Shown: one piece after another, positions 51,259 through 59,302 of the stretch
Numbering within the stretch: position 1 is the first letter of the stretch
Layout: each line of letters starts with the position of its first letter
Origin: Brevibacillus brevis
GTDB taxonomy: Bacteria; Bacillota; Bacilli; Brevibacillales; Brevibacillaceae
Direction: 5' to 3'
Length of the DNA stretch: 64,000 nucleotides
Assembly (NCBI RefSeq): GCF_031583145.1
Contig: NZ_CP134050.1
Location: 392,501-456,500 of the forward strand
Program-made: the position numbers and the translations under genes
The notes under the pieces: generated by a model
Seen by the model: only the letters and a program-made list of their open reading frames with translations
What the model was told of the DNA's origin: nothing
The model's database searches: none

Positions 51259-54063
51259 GTGGATACACAGCCAATTCGAAAATGGTACACGCTGGCGGCT
51301 GCCGACGTGACCGATGCCCTTCATAGCGATGCGGCGCAGGGATTGACTCAGCAGGAGGCAGAGCGGCGACTGGCAAAACACGGTGCCAACCAGTTGGCTG
51401 AGAACAAGAAGAAGCCTCTCTACGCAGTCTTTCTCGATCAGTTCAAAGACTTTATGGTACTCATCCTGTTCATCGCGACGTTGATTTCCTACTTTCTCGG
51501 GGAGTATCTGGACGCCATCACGATTATTGCGATTATTATCATCAACGGAATTCTCGGATTCATTCAGGAGGCGCGGGCGGAGCGGTCCTTGCAGGCGTTG
51601 AAGGAACTGGCATCCCCAATGGCTCGGGTCATGCGGGACGGGCAATTGTCGATGATTCCTGCTTCCCGGCTGGTGCCCGGCGATCTCGTGTGGCTCGAAG
51701 CGGGGGACCGCGTGCCCGCCGATTTGCGTCTCCTTTCCGCCAATCGGCTGGAGGTCGAGGAGTCGGCATTGACCGGAGAATCCGTCCCGGTAAGCAAATC
51801 GATCAAGCGGCTGGATGTGGCCGATACCGCGCAGGTACCGTTGGGAGACCAGAAGAACCTCGCTTTCATGGGAACGATGGTGACGGGAGGAACGGGCAGC
51901 GGCCTCGTCGTCGCTACGGGAATGGGGACCGAAATCGGCAAAATCGCGCACATGATGAATACGGCGGAGGAAGCGGAGACGCCGCTGCAGCTTCGTCTGG
52001 AGCAAATGGGCAAAATCCTCGTCGTCGTGGCCGTGCTGCTCACGATCGTGGTTATTGCGGCGGGAGTTTGGCACGGACACGAGCTGTTTGAGATGTTCCT
52101 CGCCGGGGTCAGCCTGGCCGTGGCAGCCATCCCCGAAGGTCTGCCAGCCATCGTGACTGTGGCTCTCGCACTCGGTGTCCAGCGGATGATTCGCAGAAAT
52201 GCCATCGTCCGCAAGCTGCCGTCCGTGGAGACGCTGGGCTGCGCGTCCGTCATCTGCTCCGACAAGACCGGGACGCTCACCCAGAACAAGATGACCGTGA
52301 CCCAAGTATGGCACAGCAACACGCTCTACGAAGTAAGCGGCAACGGCTACGTCCCCGAAGGCTCGTTTCTCCTGCATGGAAAAACCGTGTCGCCGACCAG
52401 GGACGGCGCGCTCAATCAGATCCTGCGCATCGCGGAACGCTGCAACAATGCCCGGCTGACCTGCGAGGAGCAGAGTACCCGCAATCTTCTCGGAATGGGC
52501 AAAACGACGCGCTTCTGGAATGTCGTCGGAGACCCGACCGAGGGAGCGCTCAAGGTATTGGCAGCGAAGGGGCAAAACGGCTCGGCCGACCGGGCCAAAT
52601 CCGGTTACCAGGCTGTCCGGGTAGAGGAGCTGCCCTTTGATTCCGAACGCAAGATGATGTCTGTCGTGGAAAAAGGCTCGGATGGAGTACATTCGCTTTT
52701 GACCAAGGGGGCGGCAGAAGCGGTGCTGGCGCGCTCTACCCACGTCCTCTGGAAGGGGGAGCTGCAGCCGCTCTCGGCTACAATTCGCCACCAAATCCTC
52801 GAGCAAACTGAAGCCATGGCAGGGAAAGCTTTGCGGGTCCTGGCGTTCGCGTATAAGACGCTGCAAGGCTACCGGCCCGGCCAGCCGATCGGCTCCGTCG
52901 AGAACAACCTCGTCTTTGTCGGTCTGGCAGGCATGATCGACCCGCCGCGTGATGAAGTCCGCCCGGCCATCAACCTGTGCCACCAGGCCGGGATCAAGAC
53001 GGTTATGATCACGGGCGACCACAAAGTGACGGCGGAAGCCATCGCCCGTCAGATTGGGCTGGTGCGCAGCTACGGGGAAGTGCTGGAAGGCCGGGACCTG
53101 GACTCGATGTCCGACGAAAAGCTGGCGGAGTACGTAGATCGCGTCTCAGTCTATGCCCGCGTCTCGCCGGAGCACAAGCTGCGCATCGTGCGCGCCTTGC
53201 AGAGCCGCGGGCATGTGGTGGCGATGACCGGGGACGGAGTGAATGATGCGCCCGCGATCAAGACGTCGGACATCGGGATCGCGATGGGTATTACGGGCAC
53301 GGATGTGACCAAGGAAGCTGCCGATCTGGTGCTGCGCGACGACAACTTCGCCACGATCGTCGCAGCGGTGGAGGAAGGGCGAAACATCTACGACAACATC
53401 CGCAAATTCATCCGCTATCTTTTGGCCTCCAACGTCGGGGAAATTCTCGTCATGTTTTTCGCCATGCTGCTCGGCTTGCCTTTGCCGATGGTCCCCATTC
53501 AGATTTTGTGGGTCAACCTGGTGACAGACGGACTCCCCGCCATGGCGCTGGGCGTGGATCAGGCGGAGGCGGACACGATGTACCAGCGCCCGCGCAACAA
53601 GGAGGAAAATATCTTCAGCCGGGGGCTGGGGTGGAAGATCATCAGCCGGGGCTTTTTGATCGGAGCAATGACGCTGCTCGCTTTCTGGCTGACCTTGCGG
53701 GAAGACCCAAACGATCTCGTCCACGCCCAGACAGTGGCCTTTGTCACCTTGGTCATGGCCCAGCTGATTCACGTGTTTGATTGTCGCAGCCAGTACAGCG
53801 TCTTTCATCGCAACGTCTTTGAAAACAAATACCTGGTCTGGGCGGTGCTCTCCTCGCTGGTGCTCGTGCTCGGCGTCGTCTACATCGATGCCCTTCAGCC
53901 CATCTTCAAGACGACGGACCTGTCTTTCCGCGACTGGGCGCTGATTCTCGTCACTTCCGGAGTGCCGACGTTCGTGGCGGGGATCGGCGGGGTGCTTGCC
54001 AGCGGCAGACCGAGGACGAACAAGCAACGTCGCTCGTCCATGCGTACCGTGCGTCCTGACTAA
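51259..54063 (+). CDS. P2A-type calcium-transporting ATPase
   Basis: The 934-residue P-type ATPase has an N-terminal actuator part (EESALTGESVPVSKS), PEGLPAIVTVALALGVQRMIRRNAIVRKLPSVETLG in helix 4, the phosphorylated Asp335 in SDKTGTLTQNKMTVTQ, and a six-helix C-terminal block, as in SERCA-type pumps. The protein resembles YloB of Bacillus subtilis, which is made during sporulation. The start is GTG 51259 after GGAGGAGATGTAG. Confidence 0.94.
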   Translation: MDTQPIRKWYTLAAADVTDALHSDAAQGLTQQEAERRLAKHGANQLAENKKKPLYAVFLDQFKDFMVLILFIATLISYFLGEYLDAITIIAIIIINGILGFIQEARAERSLQALKELASPMARVMRDGQLSMIPASRLVPGDLVWLEAGDRVPADLRLLSANRLEVEESALTGESVPVSKSIKRLDVADTAQVPLGDQKNLAFMGTMVTGGTGSGLVVATGMGTEIGKIAHMMNTAEEAETPLQLRLEQMGKILVVVAVLLTIVVIAAGVWHGHELFEMFLAGVSLAVAAIPEGLPAIVTVALALGVQRMIRRNAIVRKLPSVETLGCASVICSDKTGTLTQNKMTVTQVWHSNTLYEVSGNGYVPEGSFLLHGKTVSPTRDGALNQILRIAERCNNARLTCEEQSTRNLLGMGKTTRFWNVVGDPTEGALKVLAAKGQNGSADRAKSGYQAVRVEELPFDSERKMMSVVEKGSDGVHSLLTKGAAEAVLARSTHVLWKGELQPLSATIRHQILEQTEAMAGKALRVLAFAYKTLQGYRPGQPIGSVENNLVFVGLAGMIDPPRDEVRPAINLCHQAGIKTVMITGDHKVTAEAIARQIGLVRSYGEVLEGRDLDSMSDEKLAEYVDRVSVYARVSPEHKLRIVRALQSRGHVVAMTGDGVNDAPAIKTSDIGIAMGITGTDVTKEAADLVLRDDNFATIVAAVEEGRNIYDNIRKFIRYLLASNVGEILVMFFAMLLGLPLPMVPIQILWVNLVTDGLPAMALGVDQAEADTMYQRPRNKEENIFSRGLGWKIISRGFLIGAMTLLAFWLTLREDPNDLVHAQTVAFVTLVMAQLIHVFDCRSQYSVFHRNVFENKYLVWAVLSSLVLVLGVVYIDALQPIFKTTDLSFRDWALILVTSGVPTFVAGIGGVLASGRPRTNKQRRSSMRTVRPD

Positions 54064-54106
54064 CCGCTGCGGTGTCTCACCGTGAAGCCAGAGAGAGGGA
54101 TGGAGC

Positions 54107-54808
54107 GTGCGTTTGAAAAGAGGGGGATGGCAGAGGCGCGGCAAGCGGTTTCTCACGACCACGCTGCTGCTGATCATCGCACTGTTCACGTTGTTTGTGA
54201 TTGCGGAAAAGCAGCTGGAACCGACGCTCATGCTGATCGCCCAGGCGAAGGCAGATCAGGTGGCGAAGCTCGCGATTACCGATGCCGTCACCAAGCGGCT
54301 CAGCCAGCAAGGGATCGATTTCAACGAAGTCGTGCTCATGGAGAAGGATCAGGAAGGCAATATCAAGGCCGTGAATTTCAACTTTCGCGAGTACTCCCGG
54401 ATTATCGGAGAGACGACTGCCCGCATCCAGAACCGGCTGAAGGAATTTGAGAACGACAACGTCCAGATGACGATCCCGCTCGGGGTTGCCACCAAAAACG
54501 TCTTTCTGGAGCATTTGGGGCCCGACATCCCCATCTCGTTCGTTCCGATCGGCGCTGTCAAAACGAGGCTGGAAACGGGACTGAAGCAGGCCGGCATCAA
54601 CATGGTGCTGGTGACGGTCTACATTTACGTGGAGGTCGACCTCAGGGTGATCATCCCGTTTGCCACGCAGCAGCAGACGGTTACGACGCAAATCCCCATC
54701 ACGGAAGCGCTGATCGTGGGTAAAGTCCCCACCTATCTGTACAACAATCCGTCGGGCAAACCGGATGTGCCGCTGCCGCGAAACGGCCCGGTGATCAACC
54801 AACCGTAA
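54107..54808 (+). CDS. yunB: sporulation protein YunB
   Basis: The 233-residue protein has one N-terminal membrane helix (residues 15-34) and an extracytoplasmic domain with the YunB pattern (LIAQAKADQVAKLAITDAVTKRL, IPLGVATKNVFLEHLGPDIPISFVPIGAVKTRLETGLKQAGINMVLVTVYIYVEVDLRVIIPF). Made under sigma-E during sporulation in Bacillus. The start is GTG 54107, preceded by GGGATGGAG. It lies 43 bases after the ATPase gene. Confidence 0.9.
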   Translation: MRLKRGGWQRRGKRFLTTTLLLIIALFTLFVIAEKQLEPTLMLIAQAKADQVAKLAITDAVTKRLSQQGIDFNEVVLMEKDQEGNIKAVNFNFREYSRIIGETTARIQNRLKEFENDNVQMTIPLGVATKNVFLEHLGPDIPISFVPIGAVKTRLETGLKQAGINMVLVTVYIYVEVDLRVIIPFATQQQTVTTQIPITEALIVGKVPTYLYNNPSGKPDVPLPRNGPVINQP

Positions 54809-54894
54809 AAATTTATTGTGAAACGTTTGAAGAATGCTGCCGTCCAAGTTTATAGACACACTAAAAGCAAACACAAAACTTGGAGGTATACAGC

Positions 54895-55878
54895 ATGAAA
54901 ACAATCCGTACGGGAATGATGACGTTGGCGGCGCTGGCCGTCTTGGGAACGAGCTCGGCATTCGCAACATCCGAACCGGTGAAAGAGCTGTCCGTCGATG
55001 TAAACGGTCAGCCAATCGAGCAAGCAGCGATTTTGGATAAAGGCCAGCAAACCGTGCTGGTCCCCCTCCGCGAAGTGGCGGAATCCCTCGGGTTCCAGGT
55101 GAAGTGGAACGCCGAGCTGAAGGCGGCGGAAGTAGCCAAAGGCGCAATCTTCAGCTACGCGAAGGCTGGCGAGGACCGCTATCCGTTCGCGAAAATGTAC
55201 AAAACCCTGGGGGCGGAGCCTCGCCTGATAAACGGCAGCACCTATGTGCCGGTCGCATTCGTGGATGAGATCCTGCAAGCGGAGGTAACCGTGGAAGGGG
55301 ATGCGGTCACAGTGGTGGATCAAGACTCCGAGGCAGCTCCTATGCGCACTGGTACGATCACGACGATCACCAAAGGCCAGAATGGCAAGCTGATCTTCCA
55401 ACTGAACGGGTACGAGACGGGAATCATCCTGCACGTGGATGAAAACACGAAAATCACCACGGCGGACGGAAAAGAACTGAAGCCGGAAGATCTGAAGCTG
55501 GGCATGGAAGTGGAAGCCACTCACCAAAAAATGATGGCGATGAGCATGCCGCCGCAATCCGGCGCGATCAGCATCGTGGTGAAAAGCAGCCTGGAGATGC
55601 CGGAAGTCGTAGGGACGGCAGGCAAGATCGTGAGCATCGACAAAGACGAGCAGGGCAATTACAAGATGCTGGTAGAAGGACAGGGTCTGACGGAAAACGC
55701 GCCTGAAAAGGTAGCGCTGATCATCAACGAGAAGACCAAGATCGTCAGCGCCAAGGACAACAGCGAGCTCAAAGCCTCGGACCTGAAAGCGGACATGAAA
55801 GTGTTTGCCTACTACGGCCCGACATTGACTCGCAGCCTGCCGCCGATCGGGGGAGCGGTAAAAATCGTAGTGGAGTAA
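54895..55878 (+). CDS. secreted protein with copper-amine-oxidase-N-like (stalk) domain
   Basis: The 327-residue protein has a signal peptide (MKTIRTGMMTLAALAVLGTSSAFA). Then comes a copper amine oxidase N-terminal-like domain (VDVNGQPIEQAAILDKGQQTVLVPLREVAESLGFQVKWN, NGSTYVPVAFVDEIL), which is a common non-catalytic surface domain in Paenibacillaceae. After residue 145 there are two related units of about 80 residues, each starting near GTxxxI and ending in GA(I/V)(S/K)IVV. GGAGGTATACAGC precedes the ATG. It probably works at the cell surface; the role is unknown. Confidence 0.82.
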   Translation: MKTIRTGMMTLAALAVLGTSSAFATSEPVKELSVDVNGQPIEQAAILDKGQQTVLVPLREVAESLGFQVKWNAELKAAEVAKGAIFSYAKAGEDRYPFAKMYKTLGAEPRLINGSTYVPVAFVDEILQAEVTVEGDAVTVVDQDSEAAPMRTGTITTITKGQNGKLIFQLNGYETGIILHVDENTKITTADGKELKPEDLKLGMEVEATHQKMMAMSMPPQSGAISIVVKSSLEMPEVVGTAGKIVSIDKDEQGNYKMLVEGQGLTENAPEKVALIINEKTKIVSAKDNSELKASDLKADMKVFAYYGPTLTRSLPPIGGAVKIVVE

Positions 55879-55889
55879 GAACGGACTGA

Positions 55890-55925
55890 GAAGCGGAACG
55901 GCCACGGCTGTTCCGCTTCTTTTTG
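55890..55925 (+). terminator. terminator of the secreted-protein gene
   Basis: GAAGCGGAAC and GTTCCGCTTC form a perfect ten-pair stem with a ten-base loop, followed by T residues. Confidence 0.88.
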
Positions 55926-56007
55926 CTTCGGGGCGGGGAGCTTCTCGTCCCGAAATAGCCGTTTCTTCCAGATATAAGGCGGAAGTAGCATCGGGCGAGC
56001 GCGAGGT

Positions 56008-56052
56008 TCAGGGAATTCCCTGATACACTTTCCCTCCCGCAACCCCTACAAT
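56008..56052 (+). promoter_or_regulatory. palindromic operator and promoter of the NreB-like kinase gene
   Basis: TCAGGGAATTCCCTGA (56008-56023) is a perfect 16-base palindrome. It fits the GGG-N4-CCC form that I recall for NreC sites. TACAAT (56047-56052) is a fair -10 with a poor -35, as expected of an activated promoter. The palindrome is centred about 43 bases ahead of the predicted start point. Autoregulation by the encoded pair is inferred. Confidence 0.6.
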
Positions 56053-56086
56053 AGCGGTAAGAAGATTGTCTAGCGAGGAGGAGCGC

Positions 56087-57178
56087 ATGAGCACGTGGAG
56101 AGAAGAGCTTGGGACGTCCCATGAGATGATCCCGCTGCTGCAGTCCATCTTTGCCAACGTCAGCGATGCCATCCTGGTAGTCGACCGCGGCGGGCAGATC
56201 GTCAAGGTCAATGCGGCTTTGGAGCAAATGACTGGCTGGACAGAGGAAGAATTGGTCGGCCGCAAGCATATTTGCGAGCTCTGCCTGGGGATGGCGACGT
56301 GTCTGGAAGAGACGACCTGTGCGGATTGCTTCTTCAAGCAGGTCCAGCTGCCGTCGTTCGAGATGCGCCTGCGGACGCGGGATGGCAGAGAGTACCCGGT
56401 AGCAGCGAGCTCGGCCCGCCTTCCGGATGACGGGAACGGCAAGCTGGTGCTCGTCATTCGCGACATGTCGGCTCAGCAGCGGGCGGAAAAGGAGCGGTAC
56501 CAGCACAAGCTGACCAACTATGTGATTCAGGCGCAGGAAGAAGAGCGCAAGAGGATTGCCCGCGAGCTTCACGATGGAGTGGGACAGGCGCTGTACAGCA
56601 TCCTCGTCGGACTCAATGTCGTGGGCCAGAGCAGCTTGAGCGATCCGATCCGTCAGCACGTCAACGACTTGTTGCAGATGACTTCCAAGGCGATGGAAGA
56701 AGTCAAGCGCATGGCACTGGAGCTGCGTCCATCCGCGCTGGACGACCTGGGGCTGCTGCCCGCTCTGCGTTCGTTGATGAAGCGGGTGGAAAAAAGCTTT
56801 GGCATTCAGGTAGAGCTGCACGCCCAAGGGGAGCGGCGGAGGTACCCGGCGGCGACGGAAACCGCCTTGTACCGGATTGTCCAGGAGGCGATGACCAATA
56901 CCGCGAAGTACGCGCAGGCCAGCCAGCTCGGCATTGTGTTTGAAGACAGGGAAAAGGAAATCGTGGTGACGATCGTCGATGACGGCGTGGGATTCGACGT
57001 CGATCAAACGCTCCACACGGGCAAGGGCCTGGGGGTGTTCGGCATGCGGGAACGGGCGCAGCTCTTGGGCGGTACGCTCGACATCCGGTCGGCGCCCGGC
57101 GAGGGAACGACCGTCATTGTCCGCATTCCGATTCAAAAGGAGGAGACCGAACATGGCGATTCGCGTCCTGATCGCTGA
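56087..57178 (+). CDS. PAS histidine kinase, NreB-like, with four-cysteine cluster
   Basis: The 363-residue cytoplasmic kinase has no membrane helix. A PAS domain (about 15-130) contains Cys63, Cys66, Cys78 and Cys81, that is C-x2-C-x11-C-x2-C, the spacing of the Fe-S ligands in the oxygen sensor NreB of staphylococci; a fifth Cys (Cys72) lies between. The HisKA_3 domain has His162 in RIARELHDGVGQALYS, and the ATPase domain has ETALYRIVQEAMTNTAKYAQA and GKGLGVFGMRERAQLLGG. GAGGAGGAGCGC precedes the ATG at 56087. The regulator gene overlaps its end. An oxygen- or redox-sensing role fits the respiratory genes downstream. Confidence 0.9.
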   Translation: MSTWREELGTSHEMIPLLQSIFANVSDAILVVDRGGQIVKVNAALEQMTGWTEEELVGRKHICELCLGMATCLEETTCADCFFKQVQLPSFEMRLRTRDGREYPVAASSARLPDDGNGKLVLVIRDMSAQQRAEKERYQHKLTNYVIQAQEEERKRIARELHDGVGQALYSILVGLNVVGQSSLSDPIRQHVNDLLQMTSKAMEEVKRMALELRPSALDDLGLLPALRSLMKRVEKSFGIQVELHAQGERRRYPAATETALYRIVQEAMTNTAKYAQASQLGIVFEDREKEIVVTIVDDGVGFDVDQTLHTGKGLGVFGMRERAQLLGGTLDIRSAPGEGTTVIVRIPIQKEETEHGDSRPDR

Positions 57179-57809
57179 CGATCACGCCATTGTGCGCTCT
57201 GGGCTGGGGATGCTGTTGGCCGCCCAGGAGGATATGGAAGTAGTCGGCTATGCCGCTGACGGAAAGGAAGCGTGCGAAAAAGCGTGGGATCTTCGGCCGG
57301 ATGTCGTCCTGATGGATTTGAGCATGCCGCCGGGAGAAAACGGCCTGACCGCGACAGCCAGGCTCAAGGAGTCGGCTCCCGATATCCAGGTGCTCGTCCT
57401 CACGATGCACGACGACGAAGAGTACTTGTTTCGGGTCCTCCAGGCAGGTGCGGCGGGGTATATCCTCAAAAGCGCGCCGGACATCGACCTCATCGCTGCC
57501 ATCCGCTCGGTGCACAGCGGCATGGCCTATCTGTATCCATCCGCGACCAAGTCGCTGATCGAGGAATTTCTGCAAATGGTGAAAAACGGCGAAGAGCAGG
57601 CCAAGTACGAGATTCTCACAGACAGGGAAAAGGAAGTCCTCGTCCTGATCGCCAAAGGCTTCAGCAACAAGGAAATCGCCGAGCAGCTGACCGTCTCCGT
57701 AAAAACGGTCGAATCGCACAAGGCGCATATCATGGAGAAGCTGCATTTGCGCACGCGGCCCGATCTCGTACGCTACGCGATCAAAAAAGGCTGGCTGGAT
57801 TTTGAGTAG
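57153..57809 (+). CDS. NarL/NreC-type response regulator
   Basis: The 218-residue protein has a receiver with Asp55 in VVLMDLSMPPGENG and a LuxR-type helix-turn-helix (LTDREKEVLVLIAKGFSNKEIAEQLTVSVKTVESHKAHIMEKL). The ATG at 57153 follows AAAAGGAGGAG and lies inside the end of the kinase gene, so the pair is co-translated. The open frame reaching back to 56979 is not used. Its targets may be the dyads at 56008, 62803 and 27956. Confidence 0.92.
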   Translation: MAIRVLIADDHAIVRSGLGMLLAAQEDMEVVGYAADGKEACEKAWDLRPDVVLMDLSMPPGENGLTATARLKESAPDIQVLVLTMHDDEEYLFRVLQAGAAGYILKSAPDIDLIAAIRSVHSGMAYLYPSATKSLIEEFLQMVKNGEEQAKYEILTDREKEVLVLIAKGFSNKEIAEQLTVSVKTVESHKAHIMEKLHLRTRPDLVRYAIKKGWLDFE

Positions 57810-57831
57810 GGGAAAGCGAGTGGCGGCTCTT

Positions 57832-57859
57832 GGCCCGGGAAAAATTCCCGGGCCTTTTT
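57832..57859 (+). terminator. terminator of the kinase-regulator pair
   Basis: GGCCCGGGAA and TTCCCGGGCC form a perfect ten-pair stem with an AAA loop and a T5 tail. Confidence 0.9.
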
Positions 57860-57971
57860 GCATGCGATTTTCAGGAGTTTTTCAGCAAGCATTGTTATGA
57901 TGGGGGTACCAAAGGAATGCGGTAATTGCTGCGTGCCGCGAAACCTGTCAACAAAGAGGTGAATGACGATC

Positions 57972-58508
57972 ATGACCAACAGAGAAAACCGGCATTGGAT
58001 CCCGGTCAGATCAGAGCGAGTCTGGGCATGGACAGCATTGGCGCTGGCTGCTGCCATCGTGCTGTGGGGGTGCTGGTCGCTTTATCAATATCCGGCTTCC
58101 TATCATACGAGAGATTTCAAGTTTACCTTCAAAAACGAGGGCTCGCTTGCGAGGATCGCGATTTTCGCCGTGCTTGCGCATTACGCCATCCTCTTTCTCT
58201 TTCAGAATGGACTGGTCGACCGGTGGAATACCGTGAAAAAGTGGATGATTGCGGCTTCCCGTCTGGTGCGCAGATGGCATACGCCTGCCGCCATCATAGC
58301 GCTTGCACTTATCGTGCTTCATGCAATCGGAGCCGTTTTGTACGGACTGGAGCTGAACTTTGAGAATGTGAGCGGGCTGCTCGCTCTACTGGTTCTCCTT
58401 CCAGTCCCCATCTCCGGTCTCTTTCGCTACCGGAGGCTGGACAAAAAGTGGCACTTTCGCACCGGGCTTGCATTCGCCATTCTCTTTCTGCTGCATGCTT
58501 TCTTTTAG
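57972..58508 (+). CDS. five-helix membrane protein with two-haem histidine pattern
   Basis: The 178-residue protein has five predicted membrane helices. Two helices each carry a pair of histidines 14 residues apart: His103/His117 (WHTPAAIIALALIVLHAIG) and His161/His175 (WHFRTGLAFAILFLLHAFF); another, His70, lies in helix 2. H-x13-H pairs on two helices are how ferric reductases and NADPH oxidases hold two b haems. No FAD/NAD domain is attached, as in MsrQ/YedZ-type proteins. ATG 57972 is nine bases after GAGGTG; ATG 57963 is too close to it. The function is unknown; electron transfer through the membrane is likely. Confidence 0.7.
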   Translation: MTNRENRHWIPVRSERVWAWTALALAAAIVLWGCWSLYQYPASYHTRDFKFTFKNEGSLARIAIFAVLAHYAILFLFQNGLVDRWNTVKKWMIAASRLVRRWHTPAAIIALALIVLHAIGAVLYGLELNFENVSGLLALLVLLPVPISGLFRYRRLDKKWHFRTGLAFAILFLLHAFF

Positions 58509-58516
58509 TACGGACG

Positions 58517-58550
58517 ACAAAGACCGGGAGCGATTCCCGGTCTTTCGTTT
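58517..58550. terminator. bidirectional terminator
   Basis: AAAGACCGGGA (58519-58529) and TCCCGGTCTTT (58535-58545) form an 11-pair stem. It lies between two convergent genes and serves the haem-protein gene with CGTTTT on the plus strand. Confidence 0.82.
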
Positions 58551-58555
58551 TGCCG

Positions 58556-59296
58556 TCACAGGTTCATCATGCTGCGGAACGCTTTGATTTTCCCTCTGCT
58601 CACGGGAATTTCCGTCTGGTTGTCGTCGTTCATCTTGATCACATAGGTGCTGTTGAACCAAGGGATGATTTCCTTGATGTGCTTCACGTTCAGGATGTAG
58701 TTCCGATGGCTGCGGAAGAAGTGGCCGGTCCGATTCAAGATCGTCTCCAGCTCGTTCAAGGACAGGTCGCATATTTCGATCCCGTCTTTGGTGGCGATGT
58801 ACAAATCTCTCTCCCTCACGAAGGCAAAGCAAATGTGGCTGACCGCAATCGGAATGATCTTGTTGTTTTTCCGCACGCAGACATGCTCGTCCAGCGGCGG
58901 CGGAGCCGGGTGGTGATTCACGCTCGGCTTGTTTTGCAGCATCCTCACCTTTTTGATCGCGTCGTCCAGCTGCGATTCCAGGATCGGTTTGGTCAAGTAA
59001 CAGACTGCCGGCGTGGAGAAAGCCTCCAGAGCGTGTTCGTGAAACGCCGTCGAAAAGACGATCAGCGGAGGCTTGGACATCTGATTCAGTTTTTTGGCGA
59101 ATTCCAGGCCGCTCATCCCGGGCATGTGAATATCGAGGAAAAGCAGATCCGGCTCGGACTCGATGATGTGGGGGAGTGCGTCAATCGGATTGTAATGGGT
59201 CGAAATCACCTGGATATCGATATATTTTTTCAACAAGTACTCCAATTCGGAACAAATAGCCGGCTCGTCATCGATGATGATCGTTTTCAGGAACAC
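58556..59296 (-). CDS. LytTR-type response regulator
   Basis: The 246-residue protein has a receiver domain (IIIDDEPAICSEL, LLFLDIHMPGMSGLEF, LTKPILESQLDDAI), a Pro/His-rich linker, and a LytTR DNA-binding domain (ELETILNRTGHFFRSHRNYILNVKHIKEIIPWFNSTYVIKM). The start is GTG 59296, seven bases after the kinase stop. The pair resembles LytST/BtsSR/YpdAB systems, which sense pyruvate or similar acids and turn on a nearby transporter; here an MHS-family carrier is encoded divergently. Confidence 0.9.
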   Translation of the reverse strand: MFLKTIIIDDEPAICSELEYLLKKYIDIQVISTHYNPIDALPHIIESEPDLLFLDIHMPGMSGLEFAKKLNQMSKPPLIVFSTAFHEHALEAFSTPAVCYLTKPILESQLDDAIKKVRMLQNKPSVNHHPAPPPLDEHVCVRKNNKIIPIAVSHICFAFVRERDLYIATKDGIEICDLSLNELETILNRTGHFFRSHRNYILNVKHIKEIIPWFNSTYVIKMNDDNQTEIPVSRGKIKAFRSMMNL

Positions 59297-59302
59297 GCGG
59301 GT

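Noticed and set aside
50854-53022. 722-codon open frame antisense to ytaF and the calcium ATPase
   Set aside because: Same cause; composition and lack of domains mark it as a shadow.
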